From contig NW_027192201.1 of NCBI RefSeq assembly GCF_041956535.1, positions 44,475-96,661 on the forward strand: a stretch of 52,187 bases of DNA. Direction: 5' to 3'. The position numbers and the translations under genes were made by a program. The stretch's first letter is position 1. Every line of letters starts with the position of its first letter. The stretch is from Calcarisporiella thermophila CBS 279.70. Lineage: Eukaryota > Calcarisporiellomycota. Below are positions 21,047-31,542 of this stretch, in pieces. The notes under the pieces were generated by a model. It worked only from the letters and a program-made list of their open reading frames with translations, had not been told where the DNA came from and did no database searches.

Positions 21047-24018
21047 ATGGCCTTCAACAAAAGATCCCTTTTTCTCTTGTTGGGGGTGCTAGTCTTTGCT
21101 CAGTGCATCACTCTAAGTTCCCGTTCGGCCTTCTTTGTGAAGCGAAGTGTGTACGATGCATTAAAGGAGAATGTAGGTGGATCGCCTGTGGCTTTTGGTT
21201 TTCTCTTGATACTAACCATCCAAGACACTAGTGCCGGGCGTTGCACCAATCCCCAGACACCTGCGCATATGTTCGAGATAATTGTCGAGGCTTTACGGAC
21301 GGCTTGATCAATTACCTGGAACTCTACTACTGCCGATTCAATAACCTCGAACCGCTGGGTTATCTGCTACTGGTAATTGGCTTGATTGATTTAATTGTTG
21401 ACAAAATTCTTATGCTCGTGAGTTAACTTTCTCTCTCGTGCCTAGCTTTTCTGGCTTTTTTTCCTATTTGGCTTTGTTGGCATCGCCGCCTCAGACTTTT
21501 TCTGTAAAATCAGATCCTGCTTAGCATAACGGCTCCTTTTGCTTTTTGTTTATATCTTTCAATGTTCTATGTCTAGGTCCGAACCTTGCTACGATATCCT
21601 CCAACCTCAACCTTTCCGAAAGTGTTGCCGGTGTCACTCTCCTTGCCATTGGAAATGGCTCTCCTGATCTCTTCAGCACCTTCAGCGCCATGAAATCCAA
21701 TAGCGGCTCGCTTGCAATTGGCGAGTTGGTTGGAGCAGCCGCGTTTATCGCCAGTGTGGTTACCAGTAGCATGGCGCTGGTCACCTCCTTTACCGTTAAC
21801 AAAGCGTCATTTATTCGCGATCTGCTATTTTTCTCCGGCGCCCTTTTGATCATTGTGTTGATTGTTTATGATCAAAAGCTCTATTTCCACGAGTGTGCGT
21901 TCCTGGTGGGCTATTATATAACCTATGTCATCACGGTAGTGTTTGGCGGATATATTTGGGACCGTGTGGTCCGTTTCCGTGATCGCTTGGCGCTCATCTT
22001 GAATCTTCGATCGGCGGAAGAACCCCAGCCAGAGACGGAACCCTTGGGTGAAAACGAAGGTAAGAATTAAAGCGAAAAAAAGCGACAAACCTACCGCTCT
22101 CGCGCGATTGAACCAGGCTTGATTCTCTTTTTCTCTGCCCCTCTTTATCCAGAGCCAAGACCAGTGCCGCCAATACTTCGCATCCAAACCTCGGACTTGT
22201 TCGATAGCAATGGCAATCCAACCTTTGCAAACAATGATGCAGCCTGCCGCCCTAGTGCCGATTCGCGCCACTCGCAAGGGACCACGTTCTCATTCCGTAA
22301 CCTGCCCTATACTGCCTCGGCCGCACAAAACTCGATGGATGACTTAATCCCCAGTCCTTTGCGGCGCCAAAACACAACTTCGAGTGACCAAGGGAGCGTG
22401 CATTATCCCATCACACCTCGCCCGGGCATTCGGCCGTCTTTCTTCTGTGCCATCGAGTTTCGTGATATGGTCAATAATCTACACAAACAGCAGCCCTTGA
22501 GACCTACAGACCTTGAACGAAGCCAATCCTCTATCGAAACCGGCTCTCATCATTCTCGAAGCCCAAGAAGCCCGCTTTCCCACCTCACGGCGGGGCTACC
22601 TGGAAATCATTCCTCATCTTCGCGGCCCGGGGAGCTTGCCAGGTCCCAGTCATCCATCGACAGTAGCTCCGTTACCTCTCGAAGCCCCAGAAGCCCCCAC
22701 TCGCCGCGCTCTTACCTCGCTGTAACTACGTTTCAAAACTACCAACCCCCCTCCGACGGCATCCCCCATGAGCGCAGGCCTTCGAACGAGCATACGGCAC
22801 TGCTTGTCTCTACACAAGTGCAAGATGGTGCACGCGATTCTTCAAAGGAGCTCTCGCCCGCGGAAGCGTCCATCGGTGATCTGACCCATCAGGTCTACGA
22901 CGAACGGGATTCCCAAGGAGAAAAGAAGGGATGGAACAGGTGGCGGGCCTTCCTCATGGAGCTTTATCTAGAGCTTTTTCCGTCGCTCTTCGGGTGGCGG
23001 CAAAAATCCCTGTTTGCCAAGCTGATCTCCATCATCGCTTGTCCAATATACCTCGCATTAACCCTTACCCTACCTGTAGTAGAAGTTCCAACGATACCCG
23101 ACGAGCCAACAGAGTGGCTGGATCCACCAGCGGATAGGAATAATACTCTTCCAGACGTCCCCGGTCACCCACCGATGGCTGCAGAGCCGCCCCAAGGTCC
23201 GGCCGAGCCTGCCGAGGAGAAGGGGACCGTTCGATGGTGCCGGTGGCTGTATTCATTGCAACTTTTATGCTCTCCCGTGTTTGTTGCGAGTGTGCTTTCC
23301 GCAGTGGGAGGATTCAACCCCAAGATCATTCCCATTTCGGCCGGGGTCGGCATTGCCCTCTCCGCATTGCTGATGGCCACTACCAGCTCGAGTAAGCCGC
23401 CGTCGCATCTCCATCTGATTTGCTATCTCGGCTTTGTCACCGGCATATGCTGGATCTACATCATGTAAGTCGCACGTCAACACCCCTCTACTTTGAAGTA
23501 GATGATTAACGAATGCTCCCCCCTCCCCCCCCCTCTCCACTTTTCGCCTCTCTTCACTTGATTTTTCTCTCAGTGCGAACGAAGTGGTAGCGGTGCTGCA
23601 GTCCACTGGTATCATCCTTGGCCTGAGCGAAGCCATCCTTGGCCTCACGATCTTCGCGATGGGGAACAGTCTTGGCGACTTTGTTGCCAACACCACGCTG
23701 GCTCGTATGGGCTTCCCGACGATGGCCTTCACCGCATGCTATGGCAGCCCCCTTTTGAATACCCTTCTTGGGATCGGCCTCGGCGGCTCCTATATGACCT
23801 GGCCGGGAGGAGGGATGGAGTATTACAGTTTGCTGCTCTCCCGATCCATCCTCGTCACCGCCCTCGGGCTGATGCTCGTCCTGATTTTAACCCTCATCAT
23901 CGTTCCATTGAATGGATACAATGTCACAAAGCTTTGGGCCGTCCTTTCGCTCTCCATCTATTTCACGTGCATGGCGATCAATGTGGTGCTGGAGATCTTG
24001 GGTCAGAACGCAAAATAG
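21047..24018 (+). CDS. SLC8B1: Na+/Ca2+ exchanger of the SLC8B1/NCLX (CaCA) family
   Basis: Six exons (21047-21172, 21232-21372, 21446-21503, 21577-22059, 22153-23464, 23574-24018) join in frame to 854 residues. Exon 1 is a signal peptide (MAFNKRSLFLLLGVLVFAQC), and exon 2 carries the NCLX-type Cys-rich TCAYVRDNCRGF segment before membrane helix 1. The first alpha repeat reads VAGVTLLAIGNGSPDLFSTF with the ion-binding GNGSPD. The second reads ILGLSEAILGLTIFAMGNSL plus GDFVANTTLA and YGSPLLNTLLGIGLGG. Between them is a cytosolic loop of about 300 residues, far longer than in human NCLX, with a duplicated Ser-rich motif (R-S-Q-S-S-I-x ... SRSPRSP) that suggests kinase regulation. The family exchanges cations for Ca2+ across mitochondrial or endomembranes; the signal peptide here favours an endomembrane or plasma-membrane location. 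The exact ion pair is unknown. Confidence 0.9.
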
Positions 24019-24559
24019 TCGGCGGTTTTGGGGAGGGGGAGGGGTGTGGGGGCAGACGGATGCAACTCTTGTGTATGAGATGGGCCCACCTTCCTGAAAA
24101 AGTTTCTATTCCCTCCCCTCTCACCTTTTCTTTTCTCCTCTCCTTTCCCGAACATTTCCTCCTTAGTTTGTATTCAATATTGTTTTAGTCCCCTAATCTT
24201 GCGAACTTTTCATTCTGCGATATCGTTCTCTTATGTTTCCAACTCAAACCCTATGTCTCCGTAATGCTTGCTTATATATATTTATCCTTCTTGCCATCTG
24301 GACTTTAATTATCCCTTGTCTATTTCTTAGTGCGTTGGTGCAACTTATTTAACAGTGATGTTTATTCCAGTGATGTAAAGATGGTCACTACAAAGAAAAA
24401 AGACATCCAAACGCAATCGAATTTATACAAAAATATTTTGGCCATGTAGAAAGAGGGAAGGGGAGGAAAAGAGGGAGTAGGAGTGGAGGATGCAAGGGTG
24501 AGGAGGAGAAGAGGCGAGAGAGGGAGAAAAAAAAAGAGGAGATATTCACACTAAGACAT
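24019..24559. other. Convergent 3' intergenic region
   Basis: 541 bp between two converging genes. Pyrimidine-rich after 24090 and purine-rich at 24450-24545 (GGAGGAAAAG-type runs). No gene or RNA recognised. Confidence 0.5.
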
Positions 24560-25319
24560 TTATACTAAGAGCATAGCCAAGATCACCATGAAGACGCCAA
24601 CCACCACCCCGCTCATTCCTCTCCCGGCAGCGGAGTTGGTCGACCTTGGATCTTCTCTCCCCTGCTTTTCCCAAGGCCCACTACTTGTCTGCTCCAGAAA
24701 GTATCTTGGGCTCGTCTCCACGCTCTCCACCCAGAGCCCTGTTACGGGGCCACTGGCGGCACCGCATCCCCACCATCTCTCGCATGCGGTGACGCACTGC
24801 CCACGCTCACCGCGAGAAAGGCAATTCCGCACACAGGCAAAGTGCTTTCCATTGCATTCCTCGATAGCAACGGGCCATAGTTGTGGCGGCGGTAGGGAGA
24901 CGGATGAGGCGCACTGGCATGTAAATGCCATCGAGGTGGCGTTACTGCAATCATGATTCAAAACGAAACGCGGTAAGCCTGAGACTCAAGCCATCGAGCA
25001 CAAGGAGGCACTTACCAGAAGTTTGCGACAGGATCAGGGCAGCTTTGTGCACAATAGCTCACCTGTCGTTTACAAAGGTTGGCTCTGACAGACTCATCCA
25101 TTTCAAGGATGGACCACGAGTCCTGTGGCAACTTGTCTAACAGTAGACCCGAGCAAGCGATCAGCAACTCAGAAGACAGGGATTCCAGAGATCAATCTTA
25201 CTATAAGCATGCTCTGAGGGGGGATTAGAGCGGCGATCGGTGAAATAGGGTATCTGCAAGTGGAGCGCCTGCGCCGTCGCGAAAAGGATGAAGATTAGGC
25301 AGAAAAGATGCATCGGCAT
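24560..25319 (-). CDS. DUF7707-like Cys-rich, GPI-type surface protein
   Basis: Three exons (25319-25202, 25136-25016, 24944-24560) join in frame to 207 residues. The signal peptide MPMHLFCLIFILFATAQA is followed by a Cys-rich domain with the order LCKRQVSYCAQSC, NFCNATSMAFTCQC, IEECNGKHFACVRNC and QCVTACERWWGC. This order of cysteines and the N-x-T-x(3)-F-x-C-x-C segment resemble fungal DUF7707 extracellular domains. A Ser/Gly-rich spacer then leads to GMSGVVVGVFMVILAMLLV at the extreme C-terminus, fitting GPI anchoring. The function is unknown; related proteins are cell-wall or secreted. The upstream exons fall below usual ORF length cut-offs and were placed from splice sites (GTAAGA/GTTAG and GTAAGT/TGCAG). 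Confidence 0.75.
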
Positions 25320-25831
25320 TCTAATTATAGCCCAAAGGGACGTGTGGGGATATCAGAAAGAGGGGGATGTAGGGATATCAGAAGCAAACTAGGTGGAAAG
25401 GCTCAAACTAGAGACAAGGTGTTAAGAGGGGCGTCGGATAATGAGAGTCAGAGTCAGCGGATGAGAATCAAGATCATTGGGAAGGGGAAGGGGAAGGGGA
25501 AGGGGTGAGGAGGGAAACCCCAGAGCTCTGCGCATAAAATCTATTGCCGAACATCCCTCCCAAAATGGTTAGATTTGTGGCTTCCTCCATTCAAGCTCCG
25601 AAAATAAATGATTTATTAAAAAGCAGGTGGAGAGAGTGTAAAACAGCGGGAGAATAAATAGAAAATAAAAAGAACATGGAACCGAGGCTGAAATAATCTT
25701 ACAGTAAAAAGAAGAGGAGGAGGAAAAGGGGGAAGAGATGAGAATATAAAATAGCACAACTGAACACTGAAAAACGAAGTGGAATGTTCAAATACAGTAG
25801 AAAAAGGGGAAATAAACTAAAGCATGATTAA
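25320..25831. other. Intergenic spacer with a GGGAA microsatellite
   Basis: This is the promoter side of the DUF7707-like gene and the 3' side of the permease. A short tandem GGGGAA tract lies at about 25479-25506. AT-rich after 25590. No gene seen. Confidence 0.5.
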
Positions 25832-27060
25832 TTAGAAAACATACGACAGAAGCTTGTCATACCACCTCTCATTTTCCTTGATGTCCTTCTCTGCCATGCT
25901 AGAGACATCCAGTCGCCCCGTGTCCAGATCCACCTCCATCAGTGGAATCAGCTTCGTCTTCTTCACGATCTTGTAGCCCAAGTAGAGTGCAGCGAACAAA
26001 ACAATGCCGATATAGGATGACAAAAAGGCTTGGACATCAAAGGGTGCGAATGATTTCCACCCTCCTCCAAGGATGACCACGACGCACAAGGTGAGGGCAA
26101 ACAGGGGCGCCACTGGGTAGCATGAGGCGCGATAGGGTAAATCCTCGAGCGAGCGGCCCTGGGCCACGTAGGCTTTGCGGAAGCGGTAGTGCGTTCCCGC
26201 AATTCCTGCCCACGAGATGTAGCCGGTGATAGAGGTAAGGCTGAGGAGCCAGGTGAATACCTGGCTGGCCTGGAATACGGCGGCAAGCATGCAGAGCGCA
26301 CCCAGCAAGCACGAGGCGAGGAGGGCCCACAGGGGAGCACCCCAGCGCGTCACACGGCCGAAGATGGATGGGGCTCGTCCCTCACGCGCCAGGGCACACA
26401 GCGTTCGAGAAGCGGCGTAGAGCGATGAGTTTCCAGCAGAGAGAACGGAGGTCAGCACAACGGCATTCACGATGTGGGCGGCAATGCTCCACCCCGCCTT
26501 GTTGAACACAATGGTGAACGGCGCGATGGCCACGTCCTGCACGTTTCCGGCATTCAGCAGGTTCGGATCGTCGGTGGGGATGCAGAGGCCAATCATCAGG
26601 ATGGCGAGGACATAGAAGAGCAGAATCCGATAGAACACGCTGCGGATGGCACGCGGGACATTTTTCTTGGGGTTCTGCGACTCACCCGCGGCGACACCGA
26701 CGATCTCGGTTCCCTGGAATGAGTAGCCCGCCACCAGGAACACGCTGAACACCCCCACCGCCCCGTTGTTGAAGGGGGAGTAGGGATCGTTCCAGTACCG
26801 CGCCCCAATAAATTCTCCGCCCGTCGCCCCCGTGTCCACCAAGATTCCCACGATGATGAAGACGACGCAGGTGATGACCTTGATCAGCGAGAACCAGTAC
26901 TCCGTCTCACCGTAGCCCCGAACGCCCAGAGCGTTGATTCCAAACAGGAGGCCGAGGCCGATCGCGCACCACACGACCGAGTGCACCGCGTTGGTCCAGA
27001 ATTCAATCACGAGCCCGGCCGCGGCAAGCTCCGAGGCCATGGTCACCGCCCACTAAAGGT

Positions 27061-27099
<39 letters not shown>

Positions 27100-27647
27100 A
27101 GTGTGAGTCAACCCAGGGCCCACCCGAAAAGTCGCCCTAAGCGGCGGAAGACTTACCGAAAAGAAGTAGTTCCATCCTAGCGCAAAGCCGAGAGCCGGAT
27201 CGACGAATCGGCCACTGTAGTGGTTGAACGACCCGCTCAAGGGCATGAAGGTCGCCATCTCGCCTATCCAGGGGAAAGAGTTAGAGTGGTTGAGAGAACA
27301 GCCGCAGCCAGCCCGCCCCACTTACCGAGTGACATCATCATACAATACACCATTAGACCAATAATGGCATAGGCCACCAAAGCGCCGGCCGGGCCTGCGG
27401 TGGCTACGGAATTTCCAGAGGCAAGAAACAGCCCAGTCCCGATGGTGCCGCCGATAGAGATCATGGCAAGATGCCTTGCCTGCAGCCCTCGCTTGATGCC
27501 GTCCTGGAGGTGCTCGCCGTGCGGATCGCCGTTCACCTGGAACCCCTTCTCGAGGGTGGTATCGTCGGACCGGTCCCCATCCTGCGTGTATATTTCTATC
27601 TTGTCGCTGCTTTTAAAATACGGAGGTTGTGATTCCCCTGCTGCCAT
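25832..27647 (-). CDS. Basic amino-acid permease, Lyp1/Can1/Alp1-like (YAT family)
   Basis: Three exons (27647-27326, 27263-27157, 27052-25832) give 549 residues. After a hydrophilic N-terminus comes LQARHLAMISIGGTIGTGLF, the signature helix of fungal amino-acid permeases, then SLGEMATFMPLSGSF, YSGRFVDPALGFALGWNYFF, and GYSFQGTEIVGVAAGESQNP with the conserved GTE...GE...P motif. Twelve membrane segments are expected, with a short cytosolic C-terminus. Similarity of the first helices and of the VIEFWT and GALVAYAIIGLMVYCMMMSLGE regions suggests the arginine/lysine subgroup; substrate cannot be fixed by eye. It works at the plasma membrane as a proton symporter by family. Intron 2 contains an (AG)n microsatellite. 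The upstream region carries GATA-factor-like sites, fitting nitrogen control. Confidence 0.9.
27064..27095. repeat. (AG)n microsatellite in permease intron 2
   Basis: About 16 uninterrupted AG units inside the second intron, close to its acceptor. On the coding strand it is a CT tract that may act as the polypyrimidine stretch. Confidence 0.9.
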
Positions 27648-28676
27648 ATTACTTAGACTATGGGTGATATAGCTATGTCAAAAGGGGGGTATCTGAAGGG
27701 AGAAAGCGGCCGAGGGGGGGGGGGGGGAGGGAGAGAGAGGAAGCAGAAGCAGAGAAGCTGGGGAGAAGAGAGAGCCGAGAAGCTTGGGGAAAAAAAAGCA
27801 AAGAGAATAAAAAGTCAAGAGTAAACAAAGCAAAAAAATGGGGTGGGAGAGAAGAAATTTATAAGACCCCGGGTTTTATTGAAAAGCGTGGGCTTTGGGC
27901 CAATTTCCGAGACAAGTGTTGAGGAAAAACATTAGGGGAGGGGAGGGGAGGGGGGGAGGAGTCATATAATAAGAAGACGCAAATTAAACCCCGAACCCAG
28001 AACAAATCGTCGGGGCTGGAATCCCTCAGCGCAAAGGCTGGTGTGGAACCAACAGCATCACTTCTTTATCAAAATCTATCACGCGACAATTGGGACAGAT
28101 CCAGCGCTTATTTGTTGGCACCTCTCGACCGCCGCCGCTTATGGCAAGCGGAAGAGATGCAATCTCCCCTGGAAGAATACAAGCTCTTGATAATCTCTCT
28201 TGCTTGAGTCTCCGCCTTAAATGGCCGCGCGCTTCTGGCTCGCGGCCTTCTTACGAGAAATATCGCTCGCCCATCCCGGCCGGCCCTGCAGCGACACAAA
28301 CTATCGATGTCATCCGGCTGGGATGCAAGAGCGATTTATTTGTTTATAGTAAGGGCTATCGGCCCTCTTATCGAGCCGCCATGCCACGAGCCTCGTTTTG
28401 TCAAGTGCGTGCGCAAATTAAAAAAAAAACTAGCTCAAAAGCACAACCCAGCTTATGAATGGACCAGTTTCCTTTGCTTGTGTTTGTGAGGAAAGCAAAT
28501 GAGGGATTATACTAAGCGACTTCATTTTATGGTTACCGTGGTTACAACGGTTCAACCTTTAAATGAGCGGTAAAAATACAAGTAACGAAAAGAGAAGCTA
28601 GTCTACACACATTGAATCTTGCATGGATAACGAAAAGAAACGCGGGAAAAGTACAATATAAGTATCAAGAACAAGA
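27648..28676. promoter_or_regulatory. Permease promoter region with GATA-type sites
   Basis: About 1 kb between the permease start (27647, minus) and the 3' end of the P450 gene. GATA-factor core sites occur at 28066-28070 (TTATC), 28076-28080 (CTATC), 28189-28193 (GATAA) and 28367-28372 (CTTATC), with further CTATC cores. Such clusters commonly mediate nitrogen-catabolite control of fungal permeases; the link here is inference. A G-run (GGGGGGGGGG near 27715-27727) and purine-rich tracts are also present. A 122-codon frame at 28090-28458 shows no domain and was not called. Confidence 0.4.
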
Positions 28677-30588
28677 TCATCGCCGATACACCCTTGCCAA
28701 CAGCGGGCGCCGCATCGGAAGGGTGAGGCTTATGCCGTATCGTGGCGTATCACCCGCAGCGGCCTCGATTTCGTAATGGCGTGGGGAAAATTCAAAGCGA
28801 AAACGCTTGAGCAGGTAGAACGAGAGGGTGAGGGACTCTAGGGTGGCGAACTGCTGGCCTAGGCAGGTACGCGGACCCATGTGGAAAACGGGGAACTGTA
28901 CAGCTCATCGTTAGCGTGGGCGCCGGAGAATCCCGTAAAGCAGGGCTAGCTCACTCACCTGACTAGGAGGCACCTTAAGCACCCCCACCACGTTTCCCTC
29001 GCGGTCCCGCTCCAGCCATCTATCCGGACAGCAATGCAAGATCGTTAGCCCCATCCAGCATCCCGCTCCCATGGCCTGCAACGACGCTGTGTGCGCTTCA
29101 CTTACCTCTCGGGCTTGAACTCCTCGGCATCCTCGCCCCATATCCTCTCGTCCCTCCCAAGGCAGTAGGTGGAAAAGCAAATCATCTCCCCCTCCTTCAC
29201 CACCGTCCCATCGGGGAGAACGTCGTCCCGCGCGACCTGCTTCATGTTGAGAGGCACGGGCGGATGGAGCCGCAACGTCTCGTTAAAGGTGGCCATGGCA
29301 TACGAGAGGCTCTTGATGCTATCGTAGGAGAGCTTATCGCCATTGGCCATCAGCTCCTCGTAGAGCCGCTGCTGGACTTCCGGCTGCTCCATCAGCCGGA
29401 GATATTGCCAGGAGAGTTGCTGGGCCGTGGTGTCCCGCCCCGCAATGATGAAGTTGATGACGACATCCCGGAGCTGCCGGTCGGAGAGCGCCTCCCCCCT
29501 CTCGTCTCGATAGTCCATGAACATGTCCAGCAAGTCATGCTTTCTTGCGCCGCGATGCTCCGCGGACTCTTTGCGTCGGTCGCGGATGATCTCGTAGCAG
29601 AAGTCGTTCAAGACCCCGACGGCTTCCTGGAACCGCCGCTGCGTGCCGGACAGGAACTCGGTGATCCGCCAGAAGGGGTTGGTGAAGCGGTGGTCCAGCA
29701 CCCCCTGGGCATAGTCAAAGCTCACCGCAAAGGGGATGGGCGCGTCTGGGTTCTCGAGGCAGCGGAAGCTCTTGCTGAAGGAAAGCCTATCATCAGAGAG
29801 GTCAGCCACCCTCTCTCTTGCGGGTTTAGGTATGGAGAGCATCGACCCACCTTCCGAAGCTGTCCAGTGTGAAGCAGAAAAAGAGCCGCTGCAAGTCGAT
29901 ATCGGCCTGTTGATCCGCGGCGCGCTCGAGGATCTGTACAACCCGCGCGGATTCCTCCTTAAACACGCCCTCGACCAGCTCGCGGAAGATGCGCACATTG
30001 AACACATGCGATGCAGTCTTGCGTTGAAACCGCCACACGTCTCCATCGGTGTTGAAGATGCCATTGCCCAGCACCTGTAGAATCGTAGAGATTGCCATGG
30101 TTAGAATCGAATGGAGCGGGGGACCGCCCAGAACTTACATCATGCAGCGTGTGGTAGATGTGGGGGCCCTTGATGTAGTTGTCGAAATGCGTCTTCAGCA
30201 CATGGGCTATCTGTTCCGGCGTTCGGAGGAAAAAGAATCGCCGGAAGGGAAAAGTGATGGATGTCACGCCTTCCGACTGCCGCATGCCATCCAACAGGAA
30301 ATCGTACTGCCGCTCGCGTCGTCTGAAGACAGACGGCAGATTTCCGATAAGCGGGTAGGCGCCAAAGCGAACCGTTTTGGGGCTGCGTCGCGTGCCGATG
30401 CCACGATCATGGTAGTAGAGGGCGAGAAAGGCAAGATACACCAGGGGGAGATGGCGTGCGGAGGGGACATACGAGAGGAGCCGATGGAGACGGCTGCTTC
30501 TGGGGAATGTCCGACGCTTGAGCAGGGCAAGCACGGCCAGTAGCACGGGGACGAGGGTGTGGATGGAATACGGGCTGGGTTTGGCCAT
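28677..30588 (-). CDS. Cytochrome P450, CYP52-clan fatty-acid/alkane hydroxylase-like
   Basis: Five exons (30588-30139, 30074-29851, 29774-29106, 29019-28959, 28895-28677) give 540 residues. I chose the ATG at 30588 (MAKPSPYSIHTLVPVLLAVL), just before the membrane anchor, over upstream in-frame codons. Two hydrophobic segments near the N-terminus are usual for the CYP52 group in the ER. P450 hallmarks are in order: the I-helix AGRDTTA, the ExxR ETLR, FKPERW, and the heme loop FHMGPRTCLGQQFA with the thiolate Cys. The family oxidises long-chain alkanes and fatty acids at the terminal carbon, using NADPH-cytochrome P450 reductase. The substrate here is unconfirmed. The splice before the heme loop leaves a 61-nt exon, short but in frame. 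Confidence 0.92.
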
Positions 30589-31430
30589 ACTGGATAAATC
30601 GCAGATCCTGGGCCGCTCTGCACCATGTAAATATAACGGATCTTGGCTTGCAGGCCGTCTTGCATGTGAAACTAAAACAGAGTTGCCATCCATTACGTGT
30701 TGCGAGTGCATTTCCGCGGGGAAGCATCGCGGCGGCCTTCCCTGGCCGGATTCCAATGGAACGGGAGGCCCCTTGTTAGCTTGAGGCGCCCGGTGGGGTC
30801 CCCAAGGCGCCCTTCCATCGAGAACCGCCCTCTATCCCAGAGGGAACTCGTCGATTCTCGCCCCTCGGGATCCTATAAAAGGGCATGCTTTCAAATGCTC
30901 CAAACAGAGTAATCCGCTTCGCCCAAATGAATAAAATTTGCTTTCCATATCGACGGATGCGGATTTGCTTCTTTGGCAGAGTGGCTTTACCCCCAGCCAG
31001 TGAGACGGCGGGCTCCAGGAGCGATCCACGCTCGACTCTTGTGCCTGTTAGTAGCATAAGCGGGCGGGCCTCCAAATATATATTTCGCGGGTGAGCCTCG
31101 ATCGGATGCTGTGAAACCAGGCCTGCACCATCGAAGTAATTACCCAAGGTACACTAACAAAAAAAAAGAGGATTCTGTCCCCACTCTCTTTCCCACTTTT
31201 CCACCGCAATCAATGGGAATTGCCGTCTTCTTCCCTGGCCCTCTCTCTACGCGATACATTCTTTCCCACCCTCTACTTAACTAGCTATATCCCATTCTCC
31301 ACATCGATACTCTGGCCATTGCCTATCGTTTGATTTCTCGATCGAGCTGTTGGGCAAACCCGTGCACACATAGGGAAGAGTGAACGAGGGAGCACCAACA
31401 AAGAGACTTGTTGAATCGGTTTGTCCCTGG
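30589..31430. promoter_or_regulatory. Divergent promoter region, P450 / low-complexity membrane protein
   Basis: About 0.85 kb between divergent genes. Frames on both strands here have no domains. The plus-side end is the probable first (non-coding) exon of the gene that starts at 31543, ending at CCCTGG before a GTGAGT donor at 31431. Confidence 0.4.
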
Positions 31431-31540
31431 GTGAGTTTGCAAAGCGTCCTCTCATCCCCCATCGCATAGTCCATTGACTCGCATTCCCTCTATTTTATTA
31501 TCCATCAGCATATGCTTCATACCCTCATTACTTCGTAACA
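31431..31540 (+). other. Probable 5' UTR intron
   Basis: GTGAGTTTG at 31431 is a strong donor and CTTCGTAACAG ending at 31540 a good acceptor. The acceptor stands 2 nt before the first in-frame ATG (31543) of the following gene. The frame upstream is open but has no ATG, so splicing in the leader explains the layout. Confidence 0.45.
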
Positions 31541-31542
31541 GG

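Noticed and set aside
28090-28458. 122-codon plus frame in the permease promoter
   Set aside because: No domain, no splice continuation, located where the promoter must be.
29264-29872. 202-codon plus frame inside the P450 gene
   Set aside because: Antisense shadow of a well-supported P450 exon.
13253-30588. A secondary-metabolite cluster joining the questin-oxidase-like gene and the P450
   Set aside because: They are about 14 kb apart with unrelated housekeeping genes between, and there is no polyketide synthase, peptide synthetase, terpene synthase or pathway regulator in the window.
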